A stretch of DNA of 64,000 bases from DATAGF01 sp963813355 (GCA_963813355.1 CAWEYS010000021.1:1-64000), one strand, 5' to 3'; counted from the stretch's first letter, positions 6,611 to 16,720 are shown. Numbers and translations: made by a program. The notes: generated from the letters alone by a model not told the origin.

Positions 6611-9559
6611 AGGTCCCCCGCGCGGAAGGCATTCTCGCGGCTCTCTCGCAGTTCGGGAAGGACCTGAGCGGTGTGCTCGCGGGCCTCGATACTCCGGCCC
6701 GCCCGTCGTCTCCATACTTCTGTAGAGGTCAACGAAGAAAGGGTTCGTCGATCCTCCGCCGCGCGCTTGTCGAGGCATGCGGAGCTCGTCATGGAACGGC
6801 GTGCTCCATCGCCCGCCACCCAACGCAGCGCCGCGGCGGAGAGCTCTGCGTACTTGCGGGAACACCTCCATCGGTCGTCATCCACCCGCTCGACCAATCC
6901 GTAGACCGCCAAGGCTTCGAGCACACCCGCGATCACCTGCGCGGTCTCGTCGAGCGTCAGGCGTCTTTCCAGCTGTGGGAAGACTCCTTCTCGACGGAGG
7001 AAGGTCCCATATGAGCCGCGGGGTGAGACGAAACGGCGGTGCGATCCTCACCGAGACCGCTTCGCGGACGCGGGTAGGCGACACTGGAGAAGTCCAGCCG
7101 CTCGTATTCATCGATCGCCCACGGCAGTCGGAGATGCTGGTTCGAGGCGGCCTTGAGCTGCTCCTGGAGCTCCGCGTCGAGGGGGTCGGACTTGATCGCG
7201 AGCTCGCGTCGCAGATAGTCGAGGAACGCGCGCAATCCGGGCTCGGTCAGCCGGCGAGGCGTTCGCGAGGACGGGAGCGTCGGATTCAGACGCGTCGCGG
7301 ACCGCCCAGGTAGGGAGTGGCTTCGTCCACTTCGTCCTCGTCTGCACAGCAGTCGTCGAGATGCGCGTACGCCATGACGATGAGGCCGGCCTGTTCCAAG
7401 TTCGGGGACGTGATCCGCCAGCGCTGTTGATCGGTGAAGAGGCCGTCTACGCGAGAACGTCACGCCATGGCCTTGTCTGTCGCCAGCTTCGCCCCGCCCT
7501 TGAGGTCCGGATTCGACGCGTACTCGACGGGAGCCAGATCCAGCCTGCAAACGTCGTCTGTCCCACCGCCAGGTAGTCCAGTCCCTCCGCGACCCTCCTT
7601 TACCGCGGCGCGGTGAAGTGCGCCCCGCACCAGACCAACCTGGACGAAGTCGTTGAAGTGCCCAGCCTGCAGCGACGCGTCCTGCCGGTCGTCGCTGAAG
7701 CTGAGCAGCTTCTGCTGGTCGGAAGGCGCCGGACCTCTCCCGCAGATGGCGGATCGCCGACAAGCCGAGGATGGTGGTGGAGGTGCTGCGGCCGCCCGCA
7801 CCGAGGGTCGCGAGCTTCACGTAGTCGCCGGTTCGCGGTCCGTACGCGACACCGCACTCCAGGCAGGACCGGAAGGGCGACGCGAGCCGGACCCCGTCGA
7901 GCCCTACTGCAGAGTGGTGGCCAAGACGATCGACTGTGACTCGTCCTGGCATGTTCTTCTGCTGGCTCTTCTTGATGCGGCGCGCGCCAATCTCGAGCCA
8001 ATTTTGCGGGGGATGCGTTCGAGGTGTGTCAAGCAGATCCTCAGGGCCATGGATTCTCCGATGACATGTAGAGGAAACCATTCAAAATCCCCCCGGACCC
8101 GAGGCATTGTCATTGAGAGCCCGGCCCTCGAACACCTTCTCGCCGTCTGAGGTCCGCTCGCGAACGCTGTAGTACTCCTGCCCACACTCGCGGCAGAAGA
8201 CGAGGGGCAACAGGACAGCCTCTCGATCGGCGCCTGGTACGAACTGCTGCCCGCTCATCGATATGGCGCGCGTCGCTTCGGACTGCAGGGATGCGGCCAC
8301 GCTCGCGCCACCGCTAAAGAACTGGTGCAGCCGGAACGCAAACAAGGGCAGGCCGTTGGTGCCCTTGAAGTCGGCACCGGCCATGAGCGTCGCTTTAATG
8401 GCCCCTTCGCAGTACTGGGGTTCAAGACCAGTCACTGCGGCGAGGTCTTGACCTACGCCTTGGGGCCCGCCGAAGGGCCAAGGCGTGCATCGGATCACCG
8501 ACGGACCCCTCGTGCGCTCGATCCAGCGAGCGACTGGGTCATCGACGAACGCTGCGCGGGTGGAGGGCCGATCACCCACTGCAGCGGCCGCGAGCTCCTG
8601 GTGGAAGCTCGGATCACTGAGGTCGGCCGGCTTCGTGGCCGCGCTGAGCGTCTCTCCAACGAGTCGGAGGGCTCGACGTTGGCACCCAGCAATCGAGTCG
8701 CAACCTCCGCCACCCGGTCCGCTGCTCGGCGAAGGTCCCGGGGCCGGCCAGAGTTGCCGATGTGCCGACCACCTGGAGTGCCGGCGCCCGACACGCTCGC
8801 GGACGCGTCGTACCAGCAAGGGCCACGTCTGCCCCTGGCGACCCCGGTAGGTGTGGAGCTCATCGAGGACGAGGAACCGCAGGCCTTCGGCGGCCTGCAA
8901 CCAGAGCGGCGCTCATCCGGGCCGGGTGAGGACGAACTCCAGCATCACGTAGTTGGTCAGCAGGATGTCGGGCGGATTGGCGAGGATCGCCTTGCGCTCT
9001 TCGTCGTTCTCCTGGCCGGTGTAGCGGGCGAAGGTGACCGGCCCCTGCCCCCGGGAAACCCGTGACAGAGGAACTTCTCCAGCTCGCCCACCTGGCTGTT
9101 GGCGAGCGCGTTCATCGGGTAGACGATGATGGCCTTGACACCCTGTCCCGCTGCCCTTCCGGAGCACGTGGTCCACGATCGGAACGATGTAGGCGAGGCT
9201 CTTCCCGATCCGGTGCCCGTGGTGAGGACGTAGCTCCTGCCCCTGCGAGCAACACGGATGGCGTCGGCCTGATGGCGGTGGAAGCGCAGTCCGGTGCCTC
9301 CGCCCTCGGCTGTCTTCCCGACTCGGAAAATGGTTGAGCAACGTGGATGCAGCAGCCCTTCGTCGACCAACTCGTCAACGTAGCCACCCGGCTCGAACGA
9401 GGGGTTCAGCTGCAGCGGGGGGTCAGGCCAGAGCGCTCCAGCAGCTCCACCTTCTGCAGCGACGTGGTCACGGATCCGCTCGTCACGGATCGCGAAGAAG
9501 CTCTCGGCGTAGCGACCGTAGTCGCCCACCAGCGTGTCCCGGAGGTCAAAGACGTCCAT
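6600..9559 (-). pseudogene. Large SF2 helicase (DUF1998-type), frameshifted and C-terminally truncated
   Basis: Reading the minus strand from ATG 9559 gives MDVFDLRDTLVGDYGRYAES, LQLNPSFEPGGYVDELV, then the helicase core. Q/Walker A is HRHQADAIRVARRGRSYVLT with TGTGSGKSLAY across a shift. Next come IIVYPMNALANSQVGELEKF, ARYTGQENDEERKAIL, PPDILLTNYVMLEFVL, motif II LVLDELHTYRGRQG and motif III GTSATLAG. A zinc-type segment (VFCRECGQEYYS, CLECGVAYG) follows, then LLSFSDDRQDASLQAGHFND and REHTAQV close to the cut. This order is that of very large Lhr/MrfA/DrmA/DruE-like helicases, some of which act in DNA repair and others in phage defence. About ten or more frameshifts occur, and motifs V-VI and the C-terminus are missing at about 6,600. 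No defence partner is visible. Confidence 0.75.
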
Positions 9560-9990
9560 TTGCGCTCCTCTCCAGGAAGGAACCCTTATTCCCAGAGCCG
9601 AACCGCACAGAATCCGACGATCGGGAGAGCTCGCTGGCCTCCGGAGGAAGCTGGCGGATTTCCACGGGCGTTTTCCAGGAGGGAAGGGCTCCACGGTCAC
9701 CGCCGGCAATTCAACCAGGTCCGCGAGCGGGAGCAGCGGTACCCCAGCCGTGGCTCACCCATCGTCCCGCGACTGGGCGCGTGAGCTCGCTACGGCCGGG
9801 CGTCCGCCAAGCGCACCACCGGGCCGAGGACGCAGCCCCGAGACCTTGGGCGCGGAAGTGGCGCACCAGCATGCGCGCACAACGGACCCCTCGCGGAGGG
9901 CTTGCGCACCCTGCGTCGCGGAGTTCAGCCTTGCCGCCCCCTGGCCCGAGCCGGCTTGCTCCAACCGTTGGCGGGTCTTGCTGCCGCTCA
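9560..9990. other. Transition stretch with no recognised gene
   Basis: Between the helicase start and the last recognisable codons of the DUF6328 gene nothing can be assigned on either strand. The minus frame of the DUF6328 gene stays open to 9755, but after about 9,990 its composition turns to low-complexity Arg/Ser/Gly without similarity to the family. The second segment boundary probably lies here. Confidence 0.45.
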
Positions 9991-10477
9991 GTCGGTGGGT
10001 CTGCGCCTCGGCAAAGCGCCGGCTGAGCGGCACCACGTACCACAGCACCACCGTGAACCCGAAGATGCACCCCGCCGCCACGGCGGCGGCCGCGACGTCG
10101 AAGAGGACGTCGCTCACCAGGAAGACCGCCCCGGTCACCGCGAGCGCCAAAGCCGCGACGCCGGCGACGGTGGCCCGCTGGGCGGCCCGGACGATGAACT
10201 CCTTCTCCCCCCGCTCGAAGAGGCCGCGGTGGACGGCGCCCGGGGTCATCAGGAGGGCGGTGGCGACCGCGGTCATCAGGAGGGTCGCGAAGTAGACGTC
10301 CTGCTGGAGGTCGGTCGTGTCGCCCCACCTGGCCGAGAAGGGGACCACCAGGAGGAAGGCGAAGAGGACCTGCACGCCGGTGACGGCGACCCGGACCTCC
10401 TGGAGCAGCTCCATGAGCTGGCGGTCGAGGCGCTCGACCTCGGTCTCCTCGCGGTCCTTGATCCGGTCGTAGGTCAT
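9755..10477 (-). CDS. DUF6328 family membrane protein, C-terminus doubtful
   Basis: A soluble start (MTYDRIKDREETEVERLDRQ, LMELLQEVRVAVTGVQVLFA) leads into four hydrophobic helices (VQVLFAFLLVVPF; TLLMTAVATALLMTPG; ATVAGVAALALAVTGAVFL; AAAAVAAGCIFGFTVVLWY). This is the layout of the DUF6328 family common in Actinobacteria, usually about 160 residues. Similarity stops near residue 165 (VVPLSRRFAEA, about position 9,990). The remaining 75 residues up to 9755 look like readthrough into other DNA. A box TACTGT sits 9 bases before the ATG, consistent with a leaderless start. Function unknown. Confidence 0.7.
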   Translation of the reverse strand: MTYDRIKDREETEVERLDRQLMELLQEVRVAVTGVQVLFAFLLVVPFSARWGDTTDLQQDVYFATLLMTAVATALLMTPGAVHRGLFERGEKEFIVRAAQRATVAGVAALALAVTGAVFLVSDVLFDVAAAAVAAGCIFGFTVVLWYVVPLSRRFAEAQTHRLSGSKTRQRLEQAGSGQGAARLNSATQGAQALREGSVVRACWCATSAPKVSGLRPRPGGALGGRPAVASSRAQSRDDG

Positions 10478-10622
10478 CGTGGACGGACAGTACCCACCGA
10501 GGCGGTGTCGATTGGCCCTCGGGCCAAGGGCGGGCGGTTGACGAACCTGGCACCCTCGCTCAATGGACGGCCCGATCGTGCCGATGGGGTGTCCAGACCC
10601 ACGCGAACCGAGGGGGTATCCG

Positions 10623-10808
10623 ATGAGCGCAGCAGTCCTCCACGACCCCGCCGCCGAGCTCGAGCGGGCGGTGAGCGACTACCTCGCCGTGTCGCGCAAC
10701 TCGGAGATCTACGCCACCCACGCCGACTACGAGCTCGCCGAGCGGCGCGCCTGGGAGCGCATGCAGGCTGCACGCGAGGCCCTCGAGGCGCTGGAGGCGG
10801 CCGGCTAG
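10623..10808 (+). CDS. Small acidic helical protein, 61 aa
   Basis: Starts MSAAVLHDPAAELERAVSDY and continues DYELAERRAWERMQAAREAL, a charged amphipathic helix pair without Cys or membrane segment. GAGGGGG lies about 6 bases before the ATG. The gene stands alone between the divergent DUF6328 gene and the PAC2 gene. No function can be suggested. Confidence 0.6.
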   Translation: MSAAVLHDPAAELERAVSDYLAVSRNSEIYATHADYELAERRAWERMQAAREALEALEAAG

Positions 10809-10875
10809 CGCCGACCCTCGGGGCCGCCCTGACAGGGGCGGCCCTGCCAGCCGCGGCACCTGTCACCATCCGGGC

Positions 10876-11746
10876 ATGGAGCCACTCTCCTGGGACGAGC
10901 GTCCCGGCGACCTGCGCGAGCCGATCATGGTCGCGGCCTTCGGCGGCTGGAACGACGCCGGGGCCTCGGCGTCGAGCGCGGTCGGCTTCCTCGGCGAGCG
11001 CCTGGGGGCGCGCCGGCTGGCGGCGATCGACCCGGAGGAGTTCTACGACTTCCAGGCCACCCGCCCGCTGGTCAACCTGACCTCGGACGGCAACGCCCCG
11101 ATCGTCTGGCCGGAGGTGGAGATCCTCGCGGCGCGGCCGGCGGACGCCGGGCACGACCTGGTCCTCGTGACCGGGGCCGAGCCCTCGTTCCGCTGGCGCG
11201 CCTTCTGCACGACGGTGCTCGACGCCGCCGACGCCCTCGGCGTGACCCGCGTGGTCACGCTCGGGTCGCTGCTGGCCGACGTGGTCCACACCCGGCCGGT
11301 GCGCCTCACCGGGATGTCCTCCGACGACGCCCTGATCGCCGAGCTCAGCTTCCGCAAGCCGAGCTACGCCGGCCCCACCGGCATCGTCGGCGTGCTGCAC
11401 CAGGCGGCCATCGAGCGGGGGCGCGAGGCGGTCTCGATCTGGGCGCCGGTGTCGCACTACGCCGCCGGCATCACCAACGCCAAGGGCACCCTGGCGCTGC
11501 TGCGGGCCTTCGAGAGCGTCGGCGGCGTCGAGCTCGACCTCGACGAGCTCGAGTCGGCCGCGCGGGCGTTCGAGATCCAGGTGTAGTCGCGCGGTGGAGG
11601 CCGAGCCGCGCCTGCGCACCCTGGTGGAGCAGCTGGAGCAGGCCGCCGACGAGGGGCGCGAGGGCGACTACGGCCCGCTGCCCACCGGCGAGGAGCTGGC
11701 GGAGGAGCTGGAGCGCTTCCTGCGCGAGCGCGACGAGCCGGCCTGA
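10876..11746 (+). CDS. PAC2 family protein (proteasome assembly chaperone-like), frameshifted
   Basis: PAC2-fold protein typical of Actinobacteria. It opens MEPLSWDERPGDLREPIMVA and shows the conserved FGGWNDAGASAS, then VTLGSLLADVVHTRPV and SIWAPVSHYAAG. The main frame stops at 11586 right after FEIQV. One base later the same protein continues RAVEAEPRLRTLVEQLEQAA and ends LPTGEELAEELERFLRERDE at 11746, the usual PAC2 tail. A single-base shift at about 11,585 therefore explains the early stop. Actinobacterial members are presumed proteasome-related, but no proteasome gene is in the window. Confidence 0.85.
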
Positions 11747-11759
11747 GCCGCCGCTCCCC

Positions 11760-12330
11760 CTAGCCCCCGTCGCGCAGCCGCGCGACCGAGCTCTGGAGCT
11801 CCTCGGCCATCGGCCCCGGGGCCTTCTGCGAGAAGATGTCGGCCAGGGTGCCGTAGTACCAGAGCGTGTCGTCGCGGGGGTGGAAGCGCTCCCAGTACGC
11901 GTCGCCCTGGGTGCGGTGGGCGGCGACGATCGCGCGCATGTTGTCGAGCTTGTCGGCGAGCGAGACCCGCAGGACGCTCGGCCGCACCTCGTCGTCGAGC
12001 GAGCGCAGGTAGGCCTCCTTGCGCTCCCGCCAGGGCGGCGGCTCGGGGTCGAGGCTGTCGCTGAGGGCCTCGACGATCTCGGCCACGCGCTCGCCGAAGC
12101 GCTGCCGGATGTCGTCGAGGCGCTCGCGGCCCGCCGCCGTCCTCGGCCGCGTCGTGCAGGAGGGCGGCGACGGCCTCGTCCTCGTCGACCGCGCCGTCGC
12201 GGCCGGCGTCCTCGAGCACGTTGGCCGTCACGCCGAGCAGGTGGGCCATCTTGGGCGCCTCGGTGCCCGTGCGGGTCTGGCCGTCGTGGACCCGCGCCGC
12301 GTAGGCGGCCGCCTTGGCGACCCGGCTCAC
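11760..12330 (-). CDS. HD-domain hydrolase, (p)ppGpp hydrolase-like, frameshifted
   Basis: Begins SRVAKAAAYAARVHDGQTRT, followed by HLLGVTANVLEDAG and ALLHDAAED, the H...HD...ED metal site of the RelA/SpoT/MESH1 hydrolase domain. After a shift near 12,135 it resumes VAEIVEALSDSLDPEPPPWR, RVSLADKLDNMRAIVAAHRT and ends VARLRDGG. It lacks synthetase and regulatory domains, so a small alarmone hydrolase or related phosphohydrolase is likely. The GTG start overlaps the stop of the upstream membrane gene (GTGA), so the two are coupled. Confidence 0.8.
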
Positions 12331-13081
12331 CGCGCCCCCGCCACCGTCGCCTGGCGCCGGTCCCGCTCATCGACCGCCGCGGCGTGCTCGGGATACCGCT
12401 CGCGCGAGCGCTGGAGCTTGTCCTCGTCGTAGAACCGCCTCGCCCACAGCGACCCGGGCTCGGCCAGGCGGAGCGCCCCGACCAGCCCCACGGGCCAGAG
12501 CAGGAACCCGATCACGCCGACGAGCAGCTTGCCCTTGGCCAGGCAGATGACCGCGCAGACCACGCTGAGCGACGTGGTAGGCCACGATCAGGAAGCCGCC
12601 GGCCGGGTCGGCGCCGGAGATCACCTTGCCCCAGAACGGCGCCCCCAGCGCCACGATGCGCGATCAGGGCGGCGGCGATGATGACCGCGTCGATCGAGCG
12701 CCGGCCCTCCTCGGTCCAGTAGACGTCGCGCAGGTTGAGCCAGAGGGCGAACTCGTCGAGCACCAGCGCGGCCCCGACGCCGAAGGCGGTCGGCAGCACC
12801 CACCACAGGTACCAGGGCAGCGAGTCGTCGTCGGCCGTGATCGCGATGAAGCCGGCGCCCAGCAGCAGGAAGATGCCGGGCACCATGTGGTGCACGCGCA
12901 GCCCGCCGACGGACAGGTTGCCGGGCCCCCGGCCGTGGCGGACGGAGTGGGTGTAGAAGCGCACGCAGCCGAAGGTGACGAGGAAGGCCACGAGCACCAT
13001 CTGCGCCGGCCGGAAGCCGGCCCGGATGACCTCCTCGTCGAACGCCTGCACCACAGGGAAGGCGTTCGTGAACCAGTCCAT
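12327..13081 (-). CDS. Integral membrane protein, frameshifted
   Basis: From ATG 13081 (MDWFTNAFPVVQAFDEEVIR) the protein shows hydrophobic helices QMVLVAFLVTFGCVRFYTHS, GIFLLLGAGFIAITA and YLWWVLPTAFGVGAALVLDE. A conserved-looking loop LWLNLRDVYWTEEGRRSIDA follows, then, after shifts near 12,655 and 12,580, VICLAKGKLLVGVIGFLLWP and LAEPGSLWARRFYDEDKL. About 250 residues with four to six helices. TAACGT lies 7 bases before the ATG, a leaderless-type start. Function unknown; it is coupled to the HD hydrolase. Confidence 0.72.
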
Positions 13082-13091
13082 GGTCCGGACG

Positions 13092-14709
13092 TTACCCGGG
13101 CGGCGCCTCGTACGACCACGAGTAGCGCTCGTCGCGCTTCACATCGCCGCGCTCGCGCACCACGCGCGTGTACTCGACCGAGAAGGCGGTGCCCTCCACG
13201 GGGTCGCCGAAGGTCTCGGTGCTGACGCTGCGGCCCAGCTTGGCGGAGTACATCTGCACGGTCAGCGACGTGCCGGTGTCGTAGGCCTTCACCAGGATCG
13301 CCGCCGGCCAGTCGTTCTGGACGATGAGCTCGGGGCCGCCCCACGAGACCGTCGCCTCGCGGCCCGCCGGGTAGCGCGTGATCCAGAACTCGTGCGGGGT
13401 GTGGGTGACGATCTTCAGCCCGGCGAAGAAGGCCGCGTTGTAGACCGTCGTGGCCGTCTGGCTGACGCCGCCGCCCACGGCGTCCTCCAGCACGCCGCCC
13501 TCGCCGATCTGGGGCGCCGACACGAACCCGCGGGCCCGCGTCCGCTCCCCGAGGGCGGTGTTGAGCGAGAAGGTGCCGCCGGCGGGGATGATCTGGCCGT
13601 CGAGGATCGAGGCGGCCTTCTGGATGTTGGTCACGCGCGGCTGGCAGCACGCGTGCGGGGTCGTGAACTGGCTGACCAGCTCGCGGATGCGCATCCGCTG
13701 GGCGTCGGCGGTGCTGCGCTCGGGGGCGATCGGCACCAGCGCCACCCGGACGGCCTTGGCCGTCGGGCGCGCCTCGATGCGCTGGGCGATCGCCTCGCCG
13801 TCGAGGCGCCGGCCCTCCTGCGACGGCACCACCGACACCCGCGTGCCCGCTGACCGCGAAGGTCGCCGACGACGCCGGGCGCACGATCCCGGCGAACGCC
13901 GGCTCCACCGCCGCGACGATCGCGTTGCGGTCGAGCCGCACGGCGATCTGGCCACCCTCGGTCTCGAAGCGCAGGGCGCCGAGCAGCGCCGGGCGCCGGA
14001 TGAGGGCCGCCCGGCCGGCGCCGCGCACGGCCACCGGGCGGTCGGCGAGGGCCGCCGCCCGCGCGTAGGCCAGCCGCGCCGCCGCGTCGGTCACCGCCGG
14101 CGGCACCACCACGGTCGGCACCTCGACCCGGCGCGGCAGCGCCGCCAGGCGCCGCCGCAGCTCGGCCTGGTCAACCGCGCGCCCGTCCGCCGCCGCCGCG
14201 ATCTCGAGCTTGTTTGAACGAACAACGACCTTGGCGGGGACCGCGGGGCGGTCGACGCGCGCGGCGATCGCGGCGACCCGCCCGTCGAGGGCGCTGGGGT
14301 CGGGCCGGTAGCGCAGCGGCAGGTCGCGGGTGCGCTCGCGCACGCCGATCTCGCTGAGCAGGCGGTCGGTGACCGACGGCTGCTGGACGGCGGCCCGCAC
14401 CGCCAGCCGCGCCCGCGGCATGGGCGCGAGCTCGGCCACGGGCACCCGCAGCGGGAAGCCGGGCTCGCCGGGCATGACGATCTCGACCTCGCGCGGGGGC
14501 GGCTCGGCGCGGGCGGCGACGACCCGCTCGGCCTGCTCGGCGGTGAGCCCGCCCACGGGGATGCCGGCGATCGACACCCCGGCGGGCACGCGGTCGTCGG
14601 GGCCGTGGAGGACCCGGACGGCCACCACCGCCAGGACGATGAGGGCGACGATCGCCAGGGCGACAACGGCGATCAGGGTCTCGGGGCGTCGCGGTCGCGG
14701 CAGGGGCAC
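13092..14709 (-). CDS. VanW family protein with membrane anchor, frameshifted
   Basis: An N-terminal anchor (LIAVVALAIVALIVLAVVAV) is followed by repeated peptidoglycan-binding-like segments (GVSIAGIPVGGLTAEQAERV, typical of the PG_binding_4 domain). The C-terminal VanW domain contains FTTPHACCQPRVTNIQKAAS, IIPAGGTFSLNTALGERTRA, VGGGVSQTATTVYNAAFFAG and GYPAG-like RYPAGREATVSWGGPEL. A single frameshift near 13,850 separates the two halves. About 540 residues, as in other actinobacterial VanW/YoaR proteins of the cell envelope. The start is GTG at 14709. VanW function is not established; envelope location is inferred from the anchor. Confidence 0.87.
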
Positions 14710-14739
14710 GAACGCCCAGTGTGCCAGCGGCGCGCGCGA

Positions 14740-15352
14740 TCAGCCGACCTGCAGGTCACCCCCGGCGGGCCCGACGCGCGCCGCCCGCAGCTCCCAGCCG
14801 GCCGCCGTCGGGCCGAGCGGCTCGCGCGCGACGGCGCCGATGCGCAGGCGGCCGGGCACGAGCGCCGGGCCCTCGGCGACCCGCTCGACGCCGGCCTCCC
14901 GCAGCAGCGTCAGCGTGGCGCGCTCGCCGTCGCGGAAGAGGCGGGCCTCGGGGGCGTCGCCGTCCCAGGCCCCCGGCGGCCCGCCGGCCACGATGTACCC
15001 GTCGCCGGCGCCGTCGCGCGCGGCGCTGGCCATGAGGCAGGCGCCGGAGACCGTCCGGCGGCGCTCGTCCTCGCCGGCCCACCAGGCGCAGCAGGCGACC
15101 GCCCGCTGGCGCCCGGCCATGCGCCCGCGCACGCCCAGGTCGACGACCGCGATGCCCTCGGGCCAGCCGCGCAGACGCACGGCGTCCTCGGGGATGACCA
15201 CCGTCAGGGCGCCCACCCGGCGGCGCAGGCGGCTTGGCGAGCGCGTCGCGCAGCTCCAGGCGCCCGAGCGCGAGCGGGTCGCCGCGCTGGGCCAGGTCGT
15301 CGGCGACCGCGGCGAGGGCGGCGGCGACCGCCTCGTCGCTCTCCCCCGCCAC
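14740..15352 (-). CDS. Hypothetical protein, frameshifted
   Basis: The GTG start at 15352 gives VAGESDEAVAAALAAVADDL and GDPLALGRLELRDALAK. After a shift near 15,232 the protein continues VGALTVVIPEDAVRLRGWPE, VDLGVRGRMAGRQRAVACCA and ends GPAGGDLQVG. About 200 residues, soluble, with two adjacent Cys (AVACCAWW) and no recognised motif. It follows a single-pass membrane protein by 6 bases, suggesting an operon. Function unknown. Confidence 0.55.
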
Positions 15353-15358
15353 CGGGTG

Positions 15359-15715
15359 CTAGCGGCGAGCGGCGGGAGCGCCCACGGGCAGCAGGGCGCG
15401 CACCCGCTCGGCACCCCGGCCGGCGAGGTCCCAGGCGGCCAGGCGCAGGCGGTCGCGCGCGATGGCCGTCTCGAGCTCGCGGCAGGTGCGCGCGGCGGCC
15501 ACCCGCCCCTGGGCCCGGTCGTAGCGCTCCAGGGCGCGGGCCGTGCGGCGCGAGCCGTCGTCGTGCGCCAGCGCGGCGCAGGCCTCGGCGGCCAGGACGT
15601 CGAGCAGGCGCTCGGCCCGGATCCGCGAGCGGCGCCGGGCGGCGTGCACGGCGAGCGCCACCGCCGTCACGCACGAGCACGCGAGCACCGCTGCGGCGAT
15701 CAGGATCTCGACCAC
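15359..15715 (-). CDS. Single-pass membrane protein, 118 aa
   Basis: An N-terminal helix VEILIAAAVLACSCVTAVAL is followed by a basic stretch (HAARRRSRIRAERLLDVLAA) and a long Arg/Ala-rich helix, the layout of a small membrane-anchored coiled-coil protein. TACCCT lies 6 bases upstream of the GTG, a leaderless-type promoter. It is the first gene of a two-gene unit with the hypothetical protein downstream. Function unknown. Confidence 0.6.
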   Translation of the reverse strand: MVEILIAAAVLACSCVTAVALAVHAARRRSRIRAERLLDVLAAEACAALAHDDGSRRTARALERYDRAQGRVAAARTCRELETAIARDRLRLAAWDLAGRGAERVRALLPVGAPAARR

Positions 15716-15731
15716 GCCGGAAGGGTACTCC

Positions 15732-16679
15732 CTACGCGCACGGCCCCGAGTCCACCGGGTGGAGGGGCGACTCCAGGCCGCGCCGGATCGGGCCCGGCGG
15801 CACCGCCGCGCCGGAGCCGCCGTCGCGCGATCCGCCGAAGATCATGGCGACGACCGCGCCGTCCCGGTCGACGATCGGCCCGCCGCTCGAGCCCGGGCCG
15901 AGGGTGCCCCGGGTGACGACCACGCTGCGCGCGCCGGGGTCGCGGCCGTAGGCGTCGGGGGCGATGACGGTGCGCGGCGGCGCCGCGGTGGCGGCCTCGG
16001 CCACCAGCGGGCCGCCGTTCGGGTAGCCCATCAGCACGACCGACTCGGCGGCGTCGGGGGCGTCGGCCAGCGGCAGGGGGCGGAGCCCGAGGTCGGGCAC
16101 CCGCAGGAGCGCCACGTCGTTGCGTGCATCGACAAACACCGGCTCGGCGGCCAGCGAGGGGCCGCCGGGCGCGATCAGAAGGGTGTCGTCCTGGCCCGCG
16201 ATGACGTGGGCGTTGGTGGCCACGAGGTCATCCCCCACCACCCAGCCGGACCCCTGCTTGACCAGGCCGCAGGCGCGCCCGCGCACCTGCACCACCGAGT
16301 TGCGGGCGCGCAGGGCGACGGGGTCGCGCAGCACCGACTCGTCCGGCGGCGGAAGCGCCTGGGCCGGCAGGGGGATGACCGGGAAGGGGTCGATGCGGGC
16401 GAGGGCGCCGAGGAGGTGGTCGGGAGGGACGGCGCGCAGGGCCGCCGAGAGGATGCTGGAGCGCTGGACCTCCTCGCGGAGGCCGGTGGCGCGGTCGCCG
16501 GGCTGGTAGAGGGCGACGGCGCCCGCGAGCCAGGCGAGGAGCGAGCGCCGACGGGAGCCCGCGGCGGCGCCGACGGCCAGCCCCGCCAGCGAGAGCACCT
16601 GCTCGGTCATCCCGCGGGCGGCGCCGAGCAGCGCCCACAGGGCGACCCAGGCGACCAGGATCCAGTCGAGCGCGCTCAC
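15732..16679 (-). CDS. MarP-like membrane serine protease
   Basis: Chymotrypsin-fold protease attached to a CvpA-type membrane domain, as in mycobacterial MarP, needed there for acid and oxidative stress resistance. Catalytic residues are visible: His158 in VATNAHVIAG, Asp188 in DARNDVALL, Ser265 in GPGSSGGPI. Cys137 (GRACGLV) may form the redox-sensitive disulfide known from MarP, but a partner Cys is only found at the extreme C-terminus (SGPCA). The membrane part has one clear helix (WILVAWVALWALLGAARGMT) and a shortened second portion; MarP has four helices in about 390 residues, here 315. The in-frame shortening is odd. Confidence 0.85.
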   Translation of the reverse strand: MSALDWILVAWVALWALLGAARGMTEQVLSLAGLAVGAAAGSRRRSLLAWLAGAVALYQPGDRATGLREEVQRSSILSAALRAVPPDHLLGALARIDPFPVIPLPAQALPPPDESVLRDPVALRARNSVVQVRGRACGLVKQGSGWVVGDDLVATNAHVIAGQDDTLLIAPGGPSLAAEPVFVDARNDVALLRVPDLGLRPLPLADAPDAAESVVLMGYPNGGPLVAEAATAAPPRTVIAPDAYGRDPGARSVVVTRGTLGPGSSGGPIVDRDGAVVAMIFGGSRDGGSGAAVPPGPIRRGLESPLHPVDSGPCA

Positions 16680-16720
16680 CGCCGGGGCGCCGCGTTGGGC
16701 CGGCGCCTATCCTGCGACGC

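Noticed and set aside
5734..6936. A minus-strand frame joining helicase-like sequence to a 270-residue tail
   Set aside because: The tail is antisense of the MetE/MetF genes; the frame merely runs across the junction at about 6,600.
6600..9559. A complete DISARM, Druantia or BREX system
   Set aside because: Only one broken helicase is present; no methyltransferase, DUF1998 partner, phospholipase-D or other core gene stands next to it.
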